Positions 1-10,128 of a stretch of DNA of 64,000 nucleotides are shown here, one piece after another; the first letter of the stretch is position 1, and every line of letters starts with the position of its first letter. Made by a program: the position numbers and the translations under genes. The notes beneath the pieces were generated by a model. It was not told the origin of the DNA. It was given only the letters and a program-made list of their open reading frames with translations, and searched no databases. The DNA comes from Vibrio tetraodonis (GTDB lineage Bacteria; Pseudomonadota; Gammaproteobacteria; Enterobacterales; Vibrionaceae): assembly GCF_003350295.1 (NCBI RefSeq), contig NZ_QLYY01000006.1, positions 124,001 through 188,000 of the forward strand, read 5' to 3'.

Positions 1-1
1 C

Positions 2-490
2 AGTTGGCAACAAGAATATGGCTTCTTGTATAGAGACATTCAACTTGTTAGGACGATAATGTATCTTGTTATGGTTCTGGTAATCGGTGTTGCTAGCTTT
101 AACATTGTATCGACGCTCATGATGGCGGTAAAAGATCGCGCGGGAGAAATTGCGATATTAAGAACAATGGGGGCGACGGATGGCTTGGTGAAGCGAATTT
201 TTATTTGGCAAGGCGTTTTTTCTGGAGTCTTAGGTAGTTTAGTAGGCAGCGTATTCGGTGTTTTGGTTGCAGCGAATTTGACTTATCTCATCACGTTATT
301 GGAAAAAGCCATTGGGCATCAATTTCTTTCTGGTGATATTTATTTTGTTGACTTTTTACCCTCCGAAATTGTCTGGACAGACATAATTCTTGTTTCAGGA
401 ACGGCGATTATCTTAAGTTTACTTGCGACTTGGTATCCTGCATCACGTGCATCTAAACTAAATCCTGCCTTAGTCTTGAGCTCTAAATAA
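2..490 (+). CDS. lolE: LolE, lipoprotein-releasing ABC transporter permease (3' part only)
   Basis: This is the C-terminal part of LolE, the inner-membrane permease of LolCDE, which releases outer-membrane lipoproteins to LolA. The frame is open to the left window edge, so the 5' part lies outside; an internal TTG at 26 is not the start. The visible 162 or so codons hold the FtsX/MacB-like C-terminal permease domain: a membrane segment around [19 protein letters not shown], the coupling stretch [11 protein letters not shown], two more membrane segments and the family-typical ending [19 protein letters not shown]. LolC and LolD should lie just upstream. A strong bidirectional terminator follows directly. 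Recognition is by close resemblance to enterobacterial LolE. Confidence 0.93.
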   Translation, partial: SWQQEYGFLYRDIQLVRTIMYLVMVLVIGVASFNIVSTLMMAVKDRAGEIAILRTMGATDGLVKRIFIWQGVFSGVLGSLVGSVFGVLVAANLTYLITLLEKAIGHQFLSGDIYFVDFLPSEIVWTDIILVSGTAIILSLLATWYPASRASKLNPALVLSSK

Positions 491-495
491 AGCCA

Positions 496-532
496 CAAAG
501 ATTAAAGGGCCACTTGGGCCCTTTAATCTTTG
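496..532. terminator. Bidirectional intrinsic terminator between lolE and the DUF2062 gene
   Basis: A 16-bp perfect inverted repeat (496-511 with 517-532, 5-base loop) has an A/T-rich outer stem on both sides. It lies 6 bases after the lolE stop and before the end of the convergent DUF2062 gene, so it probably ends both transcripts. Confidence 0.85.
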
Positions 533-575
533 TATGACATGTCAGTTTTACTAAATCTAACCATTCATCGAAAAC

Positions 576-1121
576 CTAATCTTTGCGCTTTCCTTTCTTT
601 AGTAACCTACCTAATCTGATTTTTCTTTGCTGCCAGCTTCTCACAACAGAATAGCGCCAAAGTGCTTTAATACCGAAGTATCCAGCAATGGCTGAGACAA
701 TGCCACAAATCATGCAGCCGAGTATGAAAGGAGGACCAATGGTACTCATTTGCTGCATGATAAAGTCCCACGATAACTCGAAATGAAAGGGTTGCGGAGG
801 GGTATGCATGACCACAGCGCCGACTTTATAAGCAAAGTAAAACAGTACGGGCATGGTTATCGGGTTGCTTACCCAAACAAGTGCGACAGACAGAGGAAGG
901 TTAACACCACATACAATCGCTAAGCCAGCTGACATAATCATTTGGCTTGGTAAAGGTACGAAAGCCATAAACAAACCAACAGCGAACGCCCCTGAAGCTG
1001 AACGACGATTCAGGCACCAGAGGTTAGGGTTGTAAAGCACGTTACCAAAAATTTTCAATGCTTTCTGGCGTTTTATGACTTCATGGTCAGGCATAAAACG
1101 TTTTATGAGTTTTCTTGGCAT
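576..1121 (-). CDS. DUF2062 domain membrane protein
   Basis: A small integral membrane protein of the DUF2062 family, function unknown. The sequence shows a basic N-terminus (MPRKLIKRFMPDHEV), then the family core NPNLWCLNRRSASGAFAVG and FMAFVPLPSQM, three to four hydrophobic segments including VWVSNPITMPVLFYFAYKVG, and a very basic C-terminus. I chose the ATG at 1121 (181 aa) because proteins of this family usually begin MPRKL; the reading frame can be extended to a GTG at 1157, which would run into comEC. It is transcribed divergently from comEC with only 8 bp between the two start codons, so each promoter must lie inside the other gene. Confidence 0.85.
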   Translation of the reverse strand: MPRKLIKRFMPDHEVIKRQKALKIFGNVLYNPNLWCLNRRSASGAFAVGLFMAFVPLPSQMIMSAGLAIVCGVNLPLSVALVWVSNPITMPVLFYFAYKVGAVVMHTPPQPFHFELSWDFIMQQMSTIGPPFILGCMICGIVSAIAGYFGIKALWRYSVVRSWQQRKIRLGRLLKKGKRKD

Positions 1122-1129
1122 AGGGAAAT

Positions 1130-3367
1130 ATGACTCTCTTTTTAAATTACTGGACACTCATTTCGTTTTGTTTCCTTATCTCGACCGCCCAGTTTTGGTG
1201 GACCGCGCCATCATGGCCATGGGTGTTTCCCTGTATATTGATTCTGATACTCAGTATAAGGTTAAAATTGCTAAAATGGTGTGTTGGATTGCTCATTGCT
1301 TGCTTAATACTCATAATACGCATTAACTGTGTGTACTATCAGCAAGAGATCCTTTTCCAAGATGGTCCAAATATTACCATAAATGCGGAGGTTGACAGCT
1401 TTTTTAAGCAAATAAATCACGGTTTTCACGGTAAAATAACTGTCACTGCTATTAACGGAAAGTCTATTTTAGGCCCTCTTAGACCCAGCATATGGTTAGT
1501 GTCACCTATCCTTCTTGTTTCTAATGACAAAATCCGAGCAAAAGTCAAACTAAAGCCCATAACTGGATACCTTAATGATGTTGGATTTGATGCTGAGAAA
1601 TTTGCTTTGCAGCAGGGCGTGGTAGGCCGAGGCAGTGTATTAGCTGACTATAGCTATTGGATTATAAATTCAGGGTCTGTGCGCTTTTCTTGGTACAACC
1701 AAGTGAAAAACTCAATAGATTCCTTGATGGGCAAAGGAATAATACTGGCTTTGACCTTTGGTATAAGAGATGAATTATCCACTGAGGTAAAGCGTCAACT
1801 CAAAGCCAGTGGTCTCAGTCATCTAATTGCGATATCTGGATTGCACATTGGGATTGTGTTCGGTATTGGTTGGTTTGTCGGCAAACTGCTTTTTCGGATT
1901 TTTTTTCGTTGGAGAAGTACTCCGATGGTTGTGGCGATCTTGTGTAGCGTTTGTTACGCATGGCTCGCAGGTTTTTCGATTCCAACGCAAAGGGCGGTCA
2001 TTGCCTGTTGCTTGGTGTCTGTCTTATCCATGTCTTCTAATCGAGTGCCTAAAAGTTATCAATGGTTACTCATTTTTTCCTTTTTATTATTTCTGGACCC
2101 TTTTTCAACAGCGTCAATGAGTTTGTGGCTTACTATGTGGGCCGTTGCTGTGATTTTGATCTTTTCAACGCAAAAAAGCGCTCACGTATCCTATTGGAAA
2201 AAAGCCTTGATACTTCAGAGCGCTTTGGTTGTGGGTATGATGCCAGCAATAGCGGTATTTTTTCATGGAGTTAGCTTAAGTAGTTTTATTTACAATCTTG
2301 TATTTGTAGCATGGTTTAGTTTTTTTGTGGTTCCCGTGTCCCTAATGGCACTTATCCTCGATATTGGGGCTAACATTACTTTTCTTTGGTGCTTGGCAGA
2401 CTTATCGATTCAACCTGCCTTATATGCGATGAGCTTTGCCGAAGAAACTTGGTTTGCTTTATCAAACGAGCAAGTGACTTGGTTATGCCTTCTTTTCTCC
2501 CTATGTTTGTTAGCACCTTACTTAAGTAATTACGGGAGAATTCTATCTCTTCTATGTCTGTTAACGGTTTTAATCGAATGGCGAGTTAAGCCCATATGGC
2601 AAGTTTTTGTACTTGATGTTGGCCATGGCCTGGCCGTTATTATTCAACAAGATAGAGAAGCGATTATTTATGATACGGGGATTGCTTGGCAGAAAAGCAG
2701 TATTGCAGAGCAAGTCATCACACCTTTTCTTCACTATCATGGGGTACACCAAATCAAGGGTCTTATTTTGTCCCATTCAGATAATGATCATGCTGGTGGA
2801 ATGACTGAACTCATTGATCAATGGCGCCCTCAACAGGTAATAAGTAGCCAGGTATTGAAGGACGGTAAGGAGTGCCTTGCTGGGCAAAAAATGAGGTGGG
2901 GAGCGTTAGATATAGAGTTTATATGGCCGCATAATGCTGTGCCCAGAGCTTATAATCCACATTCGTGTGTTGTTAGAGTCACGCAATCAAATAGTGAACA
3001 GTCAATTTTACTAACTGGTGATATCGATGCCATTGTAGAGTGGATATTGATTAGGCAACCAAGGTTACTAAGTAGTGATGTGATCATTGTTCCTCATCAT
3101 GGCAGCCGGACGTCGTCAACGACTCAATTTATAAAAGTGGTTGGTCCAGACTTGGCCATTGCCTCAACAGCCAAAGCTGGAAAGTGGCATTTACCGGCCC
3201 CAAGGGTCGTTGAACGATACAAGAAATCAGGTGTAGCTTGGTTAGATACGGGGGACTATGGGCAAATTAGTATCAGCTTTTATGATTCCACTTGGCAGGT
3301 CGAGCCATTAAGGTGGGTGAAAGGGCGGTCTTGGTATAGGCAGATGCTACGTAAGGGAGTAGAATAG
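1130..3367 (+). CDS. comEC: ComEC/Rec2 DNA uptake channel
   Basis: The inner-membrane channel that takes single-stranded DNA into the cytoplasm during natural transformation. At 745 aa it is full length. The N-terminus has hydrophobic segments and a DUF4131-like domain (residues about 1-190), followed by the Competence domain with many membrane segments and the signature GLSHLIAISGLHIGIVFGIG (around 230-250). The C-terminal third is a metallo-beta-lactamase-like domain: GHGLAVIIQQ, IIYDTG, LSHSDNDHAGG, LLTGDID and PHHGSRTSS, which supply the usual metal-binding His/Asp residues. The start ATG at 1130 has AGGGA three bases upstream, a tight spacing. It leads into msbA, as in enteric ycaI-msbA. 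TfoX, which switches on competence genes in Vibrio, is encoded at 31275. Confidence 0.95.
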   Translation: MTLFLNYWTLISFCFLISTAQFWWTAPSWPWVFPCILILILSIRLKLLKWCVGLLIACLILIIRINCVYYQQEILFQDGPNITINAEVDSFFKQINHGFHGKITVTAINGKSILGPLRPSIWLVSPILLVSNDKIRAKVKLKPITGYLNDVGFDAEKFALQQGVVGRGSVLADYSYWIINSGSVRFSWYNQVKNSIDSLMGKGIILALTFGIRDELSTEVKRQLKASGLSHLIAISGLHIGIVFGIGWFVGKLLFRIFFRWRSTPMVVAILCSVCYAWLAGFSIPTQRAVIACCLVSVLSMSSNRVPKSYQWLLIFSFLLFLDPFSTASMSLWLTMWAVAVILIFSTQKSAHVSYWKKALILQSALVVGMMPAIAVFFHGVSLSSFIYNLVFVAWFSFFVVPVSLMALILDIGANITFLWCLADLSIQPALYAMSFAEETWFALSNEQVTWLCLLFSLCLLAPYLSNYGRILSLLCLLTVLIEWRVKPIWQVFVLDVGHGLAVIIQQDREAIIYDTGIAWQKSSIAEQVITPFLHYHGVHQIKGLILSHSDNDHAGGMTELIDQWRPQQVISSQVLKDGKECLAGQKMRWGALDIEFIWPHNAVPRAYNPHSCVVRVTQSNSEQSILLTGDIDAIVEWILIRQPRLLSSDVIIVPHHGSRTSSTTQFIKVVGPDLAIASTAKAGKWHLPAPRVVERYKKSGVAWLDTGDYGQISISFYDSTWQVEPLRWVKGRSWYRQMLRKGVE

Positions 3368-3398
3368 CGCCCATAATACTTTTAAATAAAGCTGTTTT

Positions 3399-5147
3399 AT
3401 GTCTTCAAATCAAGATGAAACAACATGGCAAACCTTTAAACGCCTTTGGACCTATATTCGCCTTTACAAAGCGGGCCTTTCAGTTGCTGTTGTTGCTCTT
3501 ATCATTAATGCTGCGGCAGATACCTATATGGTGTCATTATTGAAACCTCTGCTTGATGAAGGTTTTGGTGATGCAGAGTCCAATTTCCTTCGAGTACTGC
3601 CGTTTATTATATTCGGTATGATGCTTTTAAGAGGCGCGAGTGGTTTTGTTTCTTCCTATTGCCTGAGCTGGGTATCGGGTAATGTTGTTATGCTAATGCG
3701 TCGTCGGATTTTTAGCCAGTTTATGCATATGCCCGTCTCCTATTTCGACAAGGAGTCCACTGGAGGTTTGTTGTCTCGTATTACTTATGATTCAGAGCAA
3801 GTCGCTGGTGCTACAAGTCGGGCTTTGGTGAGTATTGTACGAGAGGGAGCCAGTATAATTGGCTTCCTTGTATTAATGTTTTGGTATAGTTGGCAATTAT
3901 CTCTTGTTCTCTTTATTGTCGCTCCCATTGTTGCATGGGGCATTAGTATCGTTTCGAAACGTTTTCGTAAAATATCTAAGAATATGCAAGATACTATGGG
4001 GCATGTAACGGCTTCCGCTGAGCAAATGCTAAAGGGACATAAAGTTGTATTGAGCTATGGTGGTCAAGATGTCGAGCGCGAGCGCTTTGATATCGTGAGT
4101 AATCAGATGCGCCAACAGTCAATGAAGTTGGTGGCAGCACAAGCGATTGCCAATCCAGTAATTCAAACTATCGCCTCTATTGCTTTGGTTGTGGTGCTAT
4201 TCTTAGCCAGCGTTGATTCAATCAAAGAGCAGCTGACGCCTGGTACGTTTACGGTCGTATTTTCTGCTATGTTTGCTTTGATGAGACCTCTTAAAGCATT
4301 GACCAATGTGACCTCAGAGTTTCAGCGTGGTATGGCAGCAAGCCAGACGCTGTTTGAGCTCATGGACCTAGAGACCGAGCAAGACAAAGGAAAGTATGAG
4401 ATTGACATAGCTCGCGGCGAGTTGGCGGTAAAAAATGTTACGTTTACTTACGACGGGAAAGATGCGCCTGCTCTGCGCAATGTGAATTTTGAAGTACCTC
4501 AAGGAAAAACGGTGGCACTTGTTGGTCGGTCTGGTTCAGGAAAAAGTACCATAGCAAACCTATTTACACGTTTCTATGATGTAGACTCTGGATGCATTGA
4601 ACTTGATGGCCATGATGTTCGAGATTATAAACTGACCAATCTGCGTAATCATTTCGCTTTAGTGTCACAGAATGTGCATCTTTTCAATGACACAATTGCC
4701 AATAATATTGCCTATGCAGCAACGCAGGAGTACAGCCGTGAACAAATTGAGCAAGCAGCACGTCTAGCTTATGCCATGGATTTTATCGAAAACATGGAAC
4801 ATGGCCTTGACACGGTAATTGGTGAAAATGGTGCTAGTCTTTCAGGTGGACAACGCCAGAGAATTGCAATTGCGAGAGCATTGTTACGAGATGCTCCTAT
4901 TCTGATTTTGGATGAGGCAACATCAGCATTAGATACTGAGTCTGAAAAAGCCATCCAATCTGCGTTGGATGAGTTACAAAAAAACAAGACAGTACTCGTT
5001 ATTGCTCATCGGTTATCAACCATTGAAAGTGCTGATGAAATTCTGGTGGTTGATGAAGGTGACATCATAGAACGAGGTAGTCACGCTAGCTTATTGGAAA
5101 AAGATGGAGCATATGCTCAGTTGCATAGAATTCAGTTTGGTGGTTAA
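3399..5147 (+). CDS. msbA: MsbA, lipid A/LPS flippase
   Basis: Homodimeric ABC exporter that flips the core-lipid A precursor across the inner membrane at the cost of ATP. At 582 aa it matches the family exactly. Six membrane helices fill residues 1-320; the nucleotide-binding domain has Walker [10 protein letters not shown] (about 375-383), Q-loop [10 protein letters not shown], signature LSGGQRQR, Walker [12 protein letters not shown] and the H-loop IAHRLSTI. It lies 31 bp after comEC and 3 bp before lpxK, in the conserved msbA-lpxK arrangement, so translation of the pair is probably coupled. Confidence 0.98.
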   Translation: MSSNQDETTWQTFKRLWTYIRLYKAGLSVAVVALIINAAADTYMVSLLKPLLDEGFGDAESNFLRVLPFIIFGMMLLRGASGFVSSYCLSWVSGNVVMLMRRRIFSQFMHMPVSYFDKESTGGLLSRITYDSEQVAGATSRALVSIVREGASIIGFLVLMFWYSWQLSLVLFIVAPIVAWGISIVSKRFRKISKNMQDTMGHVTASAEQMLKGHKVVLSYGGQDVERERFDIVSNQMRQQSMKLVAAQAIANPVIQTIASIALVVVLFLASVDSIKEQLTPGTFTVVFSAMFALMRPLKALTNVTSEFQRGMAASQTLFELMDLETEQDKGKYEIDIARGELAVKNVTFTYDGKDAPALRNVNFEVPQGKTVALVGRSGSGKSTIANLFTRFYDVDSGCIELDGHDVRDYKLTNLRNHFALVSQNVHLFNDTIANNIAYAATQEYSREQIEQAARLAYAMDFIENMEHGLDTVIGENGASLSGGQRQRIAIARALLRDAPILILDEATSALDTESEKAIQSALDELQKNKTVLVIAHRLSTIESADEILVVDEGDIIERGSHASLLEKDGAYAQLHRIQFGG

Positions 5148-5150
5148 ACC

Positions 5151-6158
5151 ATGATTCAAAAAATCTGGTTTGGCAAATCACTTCTCTTTTATATAGTGTG
5201 GCCATTATTCTGGCCACTTAGCCGACTTTTTGGTTTTTTTAGCCGAAGGCGACGCCATGGTTTTTTATCAGGAAAGAAGGCGAGTTATCGAGCACCTGTC
5301 CCTGTAATTGTGGTTGGGAACATTACGGTGGGTGGAAACGGAAAAACACCTGTTGTCATTTGGCTGATTGAGCAACTTCAAGCTCAAGGGTATAAGCCAG
5401 GAGTAGTATCACGTGGTTATGGTGCCAAGGCACCTCATTATCCCTTAGTGGTTGAAGAGCAAACTTCGACTAAGCATTGTGGTGATGAACCCAAGCTTAT
5501 CTATCAGCGCACTGGATCACCGGTTGCCGTTTCTCCAAATCGTTGTGATGCGGTGAAAGCGCTGTTACCTTTGGGTGTAGACATTATTATTACAGATGAT
5601 GGCCTACAACATTATGCTCTTGAGCGAGATATTGAGCTGGTTGTGGTGGACGGTCATCGCCGTTTTGGTAATGAGCATCTGATTCCATTAGGGCCTTTAC
5701 GAGAGTCGACCGCTCGATTATCAGAAGTTGACTTTATCGTAGCTAATGGTGGTGAATCAAAAGCTGGTGAAATGATGATGAGTCTAACACCCAGCCTAGC
5801 AGTTAATTTAAAAACGAACTTCAAGGCTCCTGTTGGGCAGTTGGAGTCACTTGTTGCTATTGCCGGTATCGGTCATCCCCCCCGCTTTTTTGATACGCTC
5901 AAAAGCTTAGGTGCTCAGCCAGTGTTAACTCAAGGGTTTGCCGATCACCAAGACTTTGACTCTTGTGAGTTACAAATTTTGGCATCTCAAGGGCAGCATC
6001 TTATCATGACGGAAAAAGATGCGGTGAAGTGCAGTGATTATGCCGAAGAAAACTGGTGGTATCTCCCTGTAACAGCGACATTCTGTCACCAAGATGAAGT
6101 GCAGATTATAAATAAAATTAAAGAGGTTAAGGAACAGTATGGACCACCGACTGCTTGA
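5151..6158 (+). CDS. lpxK: LpxK, tetraacyldisaccharide 4'-kinase
   Basis: Membrane-associated kinase that phosphorylates the 4' position of the lipid A disaccharide (lipid IVA formation, Raetz pathway). 335 aa, usual length. A hydrophobic N-terminal segment (about 10-30) anchors it; the P-loop is [12 protein letters not shown] (56-67); further family blocks are VVSRGYG, GDEPKLI, DDGLQH and [11 protein letters not shown]. The start ATG lies 4 bases after the msbA stop. The gene's 3' end overlaps the next gene, ycaR, by 20 bp in another frame. Confidence 0.97.
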   Translation: MIQKIWFGKSLLFYIVWPLFWPLSRLFGFFSRRRRHGFLSGKKASYRAPVPVIVVGNITVGGNGKTPVVIWLIEQLQAQGYKPGVVSRGYGAKAPHYPLVVEEQTSTKHCGDEPKLIYQRTGSPVAVSPNRCDAVKALLPLGVDIIITDDGLQHYALERDIELVVVDGHRRFGNEHLIPLGPLRESTARLSEVDFIVANGGESKAGEMMMSLTPSLAVNLKTNFKAPVGQLESLVAIAGIGHPPRFFDTLKSLGAQPVLTQGFADHQDFDSCELQILASQGQHLIMTEKDAVKCSDYAEENWWYLPVTATFCHQDEVQIINKIKEVKEQYGPPTA

Positions 6159-6318
6159 GATTGTTGCATGTCCAGTTTGCAAAGGAAAACTGACATTTGA
6201 TAAAGATAAACAAGAACTGATTTGTAAGTTAGATCGTTTGGCGTACCCAATAAAAGAAGGTATCCCTGTTTTATTAGAGCCAGAAGCGCGCCAAATGAGT
6301 ATGGAAGAGGGAAGGTAG
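6139..6318 (+). CDS. ycaR: YcaR, Trm112-like small zinc-binding protein
   Basis: A 59-codon gene hidden in the 20-bp overlap between lpxK and kdsB. It reads [16 protein letters not shown]... and ends [11 protein letters not shown], the pattern of the UPF0434/Trm112-like family, with Cys11 and Cys14 as a CPxC zinc knuckle and the usual [12 protein letters not shown] core. The family's bacterial role is not settled. Its stop codon (TAG, 6316-6318) shares its last G with the kdsB GTG start, so translation of kdsB is likely coupled to it. The order lpxK-ycaR-kdsB is the same in enterics, which supports that it is real. Confidence 0.93.
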   Translation: MDHRLLEIVACPVCKGKLTFDKDKQELICKLDRLAYPIKEGIPVLLEPEARQMSMEEGR

Positions 6319-7070
6319 TGGCCTTTACAGTTATCATTCCAGCTAGGTACGATTCCTCACGCTTACCTGGTAAGCCCCTCGCTGATATCGCTGGAAAACC
6401 AATGATTCAGTGGGTGTATGAACAGGCGACTCAGTCTGGAGCAGATACAGTTATTGTCGCAACAGACGATAAACGAGTAGAAACTGCCGTTAAAGCGTTT
6501 GGTGGTAAAGTATGTATGACTTCGACTGAGCATCAGTCAGGTACGGAGCGCTTAGCTGAAGTTATCCAAACCACGGGTATAGATGACAATCAAGTGATTG
6601 TTAACGTACAGGGTGACGAGCCTTTGATCCCACCAGTGACTATTGCTCAAGTCGCGAATAATTTGGCGAATAGTCAGGCTCCGATGGCAACGTTAGCTGT
6701 GGAAATATCTCATCAGGATGAGGTCTTTAATCCCAATTCAGTCAAAGTTGTTACAGATAGTGAAGGCTATGCGCTTTATTTTAGTCGAGCTACTATTCCT
6801 TGGGATCGTGATAACTTTGCAAATGCTGATAAGGCGATAGTTCAGCCATTGATGAGGCATATCGGTATTTATGCTTATCGAGCTGGTTTTATAAATACCT
6901 ATATTAACTGGGAGCCGACAGCGTTAGAGAAAATTGAGAGCTTAGAGCAGCTTAGGGTGCTCTGGTATGGTGAGAAAATTCACGTAGAGATTGCTAAGCA
7001 GGTCCCGCCAGCAGGTGTCGATACACCAGAAGATCTAGAGGCTGTTCGCCGAATCGTGCAAACGATCTAG
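6318..7070 (+). CDS. kdsB: KdsB, CMP-KDO synthetase
   Basis: 3-deoxy-manno-octulosonate cytidylyltransferase; activates KDO with CTP for attachment to lipid A. 250 aa, usual length. Sequence landmarks are the nucleotide-binding N-terminus [19 protein letters not shown], the block [19 protein letters not shown] and the late motif [12 protein letters not shown]. The start is a GTG at 6318 that overlaps the ycaR stop; the second residue Ala and the following sequence match the family N-terminus, which decides the start. Last gene of the msbA-lpxK-ycaR-kdsB operon. Confidence 0.97.
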   Translation: MAFTVIIPARYDSSRLPGKPLADIAGKPMIQWVYEQATQSGADTVIVATDDKRVETAVKAFGGKVCMTSTEHQSGTERLAEVIQTTGIDDNQVIVNVQGDEPLIPPVTIAQVANNLANSQAPMATLAVEISHQDEVFNPNSVKVVTDSEGYALYFSRATIPWDRDNFANADKAIVQPLMRHIGIYAYRAGFINTYINWEPTALEKIESLEQLRVLWYGEKIHVEIAKQVPPAGVDTPEDLEAVRRIVQTI

Positions 7071-7125
7071 CTTTATTTCTTTAGGTCCTTTTATTTTTCT
7101 ATGTTTATTGAACGATGAGATGAAA

Positions 7126-7154
7126 AAGGGAGTGCATTATAGGTGTACTCCCTT
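7126..7154. terminator. Bidirectional terminator between kdsB and ycgB
   Basis: Stem AAGGGAGT (7126-7133) pairs with ACTCCCTT (7147-7154); three more weaker pairs close the loop. A-rich sequence on the left and T-rich on the right allow it to end both kdsB (rightward) and the SpoVR gene (leftward). Confidence 0.75.
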
Positions 7155-7176
7155 CTTTTGTTAGATGTTAAAGGGA

Positions 7177-8715
7177 TTATATTTGTCCATCGTACTCGTT
7201 TCTTTTAGGGCAAGTTGTCAGAATTTCTCTTCGTCCTGACTCTTTCACTTCTTCCAAAATGACATCAAAACCCCATAAACGATAAAGATGTTTTAGGACT
7301 TCTTCATAGCTCTCATCGAGAGGGATCCTATCATGTGGCACGTATTGCAGAGTAAGTGATCTATCCCCTCGAACATCGACATTAAAGACTTGGATATTAG
7401 GTTCAAGACTGCTTAGGTTATATTGTCCTGCCAGTTTTTCTCTAATATCTCGATAACCAGTGTCATTGTGTATTGCGGTGACTTCAATGTAGTTCTTCCT
7501 ATCATCATCAGTTATCGCGAATAACTTAAACTCTCGCATTAACTTAGGTGATAAATATTGACTAATAAAACTCTCATCTTTGAAGTTTTTCATCGCAAAG
7601 TGTACGGCTTCAAGCCAGTCTGTATCAACGAGTTCTGGAAACCACTCTCTGTCTTCATCAGTCGGCTCTTCACATATCCTTCTTATATCACGAAACATGG
7701 CAAAGCCCAGAGCATAAGGGTTAATACCACTAAAATATGGGCTGTTGTATGCAGGCTGTGCAACCACACTGGTATGGCTGTGAAGAAATTCTAAGATGAA
7801 GCGATCCGTGACTAGTCCTTCGTCATACAAATGATTGAGAATGGTGTAATGCCAGAATGTAGCCCAGCCTTCATTCATAACCTGAGTTTGCTTCTGCGGG
7901 TAAAAATATTGACTGATTTTACGCACAATACGAACAATTTCTCTCTGCCATGACTCAAGTAATGGAGCATGCTTTTCGATAAAGTAGAGGATATTTTCTT
8001 GTGGTTCACAGGGGAAGCGAATTTTAGACTCCTCCTGTTCTACCTTACCTTTGGGTACAGTACGCCACAAGTCATTGACTTGAGATTGAAGATAAGTCTC
8101 ACGTTCTTCTTGGCGCATCTTCTCCTCAGCAATCGAGATTTTCTCGGGACGCTTGTAGCGGTCTACCCCAAAGTTCATCAGCGCGTGGCAGGAGTCCAGT
8201 AACTCTTCGACTTCTTTAACCCCATACTTTTGCTCACATTCCGCAATATAGTTTTTAGCGAACAAGAGATAATCGATAATTGAACTCGCGTCTGTCCAGG
8301 TTTGAAACAAGTAGTTGCCCTTAAAGAAGGAATTATGTCCATAACATGCATGAGCCATTACCAGTGCTTGCATGGTTACGGTATTTTCTTCCATTAAATA
8401 GGCGATACAAGGATCTGAGTTAATAACGATTTCGTAGGCTAGCCCCATTTGACCATGTTTGTAGCCCTGCTCGGTTTGAATGAATTTTTTACCGAACGAC
8501 CAGTGATTGTAATTAATCGGCATGCCGATGCTTGAATAAGCGTCCATCATCTGCTCGGAAGTGATGACCTCGATTTGATTCGGATAGGTCTCTAACTGAT
8601 AGTGGTCTGCTACACGTTTAATCTCGGCATGATACCGGTCAAGTATATCAAAGGTCCAATCAGGGCCGTCTGGCAGAGTTTTTTTCTTAGTCGCTTTTTT
8701 GGTTTTCGTTGCCAT
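7177..8715 (-). CDS. ycgB: SpoVR family protein (YcgB)
   Basis: A conserved cytoplasmic protein of the SpoVR family (about 510 aa). It is commonly co-encoded with YeaH and PrkA and linked to stationary phase and stress responses; its biochemical activity is not established. The sequence has a Lys-rich N-terminus, then family blocks GPDWTFDILDRYHAEI, GMPINYNHWSFGKKF, LVMAHACYGHNSFFKGNYLF and NEGWATFWHYTILN, with several conserved His residues. The upstream AGGGAGG lies 5 bases from the ATG at 8715 but only 2 from the ATG at 8718, so I prefer 8715. It is the last gene of a leftward operon, about 10 bp after yeaH. Confidence 0.93.
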   Translation of the reverse strand: MATKTKKATKKKTLPDGPDWTFDILDRYHAEIKRVADHYQLETYPNQIEVITSEQMMDAYSSIGMPINYNHWSFGKKFIQTEQGYKHGQMGLAYEIVINSDPCIAYLMEENTVTMQALVMAHACYGHNSFFKGNYLFQTWTDASSIIDYLLFAKNYIAECEQKYGVKEVEELLDSCHALMNFGVDRYKRPEKISIAEEKMRQEERETYLQSQVNDLWRTVPKGKVEQEESKIRFPCEPQENILYFIEKHAPLLESWQREIVRIVRKISQYFYPQKQTQVMNEGWATFWHYTILNHLYDEGLVTDRFILEFLHSHTSVVAQPAYNSPYFSGINPYALGFAMFRDIRRICEEPTDEDREWFPELVDTDWLEAVHFAMKNFKDESFISQYLSPKLMREFKLFAITDDDRKNYIEVTAIHNDTGYRDIREKLAGQYNLSSLEPNIQVFNVDVRGDRSLTLQYVPHDRIPLDESYEEVLKHLYRLWGFDVILEEVKESGRREILTTCPKRNEYDGQI

Positions 8716-8725
8716 CATAGCCTCC

Positions 8726-9994
8726 CTAAGCCGTTTCTTTTCTGAAAAGCTCTCGGAATACGGGGAAAATATCCTCTACGCTTCGAATGTTTTTCATTGC
8801 AAAGTTATCGAAAGCATCTTCCAATTTTTCATACTCGTGCCACAGAGTTTGATGAGAGCGGCGAGTAATCTCTATATACGAATAATACTGGCAGTTAGGT
8901 AGTAAGTTCTTGGTGAGTAATTCACGGCATCTAGGCGAATCATCAGCCCAGTTATCGCCATCTGACGCTTGTGCTGCGTATATGTTCCACTCGCCGATTG
9001 GGTAACGGTCTGTGACAATCTCTTTCATTAATTTCAATGCACTAGATACTATGGTGCCACCGGTTTCTTGTGAATAGAAAAACTCATGCTCATCCACTTC
9101 TTTTGCTTGAGTGTGGTGGCGAATGAATACCACTTCAACGTTTTCGTAAGTTCTAGTTAAGAAGAGATACAGCAGTACATAAAAACGTTTGGCGATATCT
9201 TTGGTAGCTTGATCCATGGAACCTGAAACATCCATCAAGCAGAACATGACCGCTTGGCTAGAAGGGATAGGCCTGCGTTCGTAGTTTTTAAATCTAAGAT
9301 CAAAAGTGTCGATGAAGGGAACCGTATCGATGCGTTTGCGAAGGTCCTTGATTTCCTTTTTGAGCCTCTTTTCCTCCAGTAGCTGAGCTGGCTCGCTCAT
9401 TTTAACTTGATCTAACTCTTCCTCAAGTTCTCTAAGCATGCGTTTTTTGCCTGCCGTCATTGCCGTTCGCCGCGCGAGTGACTGTTGCAGCGATTTCACA
9501 ATGGCTATATTTGCAGGCACCCCTGCGGTTTGATAACCCGCTCTGTGCGTTTTCCATTCCGTGATTTTGTTGATTTGGTTTTTTTCCAAGTTTGGAAGTT
9601 CTAAGTCTTCGAATAAAATATCCAGATATTCATCTTTGGATATTTGGAATACAAATTCGTCTTGGCCTTCACCGTCAGGACTTGCGTCTCCTTCGCCTGA
9701 ACCTCCTTGACCTCCACCTTTAGGGCGTTCTATTTTGTCACCAGTGATAAACTGGTCGTTGCCGGGGTGAACGCGTTCTTTAACTCCCCCTTTGCCTTGA
9801 TGGAAAATAGGTTCTTTAATGTCTTTGTGAGGAATTGCAACGTCTTCGCCAGTTTCTGTATTAGTAATTGATCGGCGGTTGACAGCGTCTGCAACGGATT
9901 CTTTGATTTGTTCTTTATGACGACGCAAAAATCGTTGGCGGTTTACCGCGCTTTTATTTTTGCCGTTCAGTCGTCGGTCAATAAATTGCGCCAT
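8726..9994 (-). CDS. yeaH: YeaH/YhbH family protein with von Willebrand A domain
   Basis: DUF444 family partner of the PrkA kinase. 422 aa. The N-terminal half is charged and contains a Gly-rich linker (about 93-112, [13 protein letters not shown]); a coiled-coil-like stretch at 180-220 ([12 protein letters not shown]) precedes a VWA-type domain whose MIDAS motif DVSGS (255-259) is intact, followed by the later family block [10 protein letters not shown]. Middle gene of the leftward yeaG-yeaH-ycgB operon, 134 bp after yeaG. Confidence 0.94.
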   Translation of the reverse strand: MAQFIDRRLNGKNKSAVNRQRFLRRHKEQIKESVADAVNRRSITNTETGEDVAIPHKDIKEPIFHQGKGGVKERVHPGNDQFITGDKIERPKGGGQGGSGEGDASPDGEGQDEFVFQISKDEYLDILFEDLELPNLEKNQINKITEWKTHRAGYQTAGVPANIAIVKSLQQSLARRTAMTAGKKRMLRELEEELDQVKMSEPAQLLEEKRLKKEIKDLRKRIDTVPFIDTFDLRFKNYERRPIPSSQAVMFCLMDVSGSMDQATKDIAKRFYVLLYLFLTRTYENVEVVFIRHHTQAKEVDEHEFFYSQETGGTIVSSALKLMKEIVTDRYPIGEWNIYAAQASDGDNWADDSPRCRELLTKNLLPNCQYYSYIEITRRSHQTLWHEYEKLEDAFDNFAMKNIRSVEDIFPVFRELFRKETA

Positions 9995-10128
9995 GAGTCA
10001 TCCCTCGTATCTTACACACTCACATTGAGAGTATGTTCTCACATCCAATACGCAGCCAGATGGTCAAGTCTGGCTGCTAATTCATTGGCCGTATTCCTCT
10101 TTTTCGAAGAGGAAACGCTTCCTAGCTA

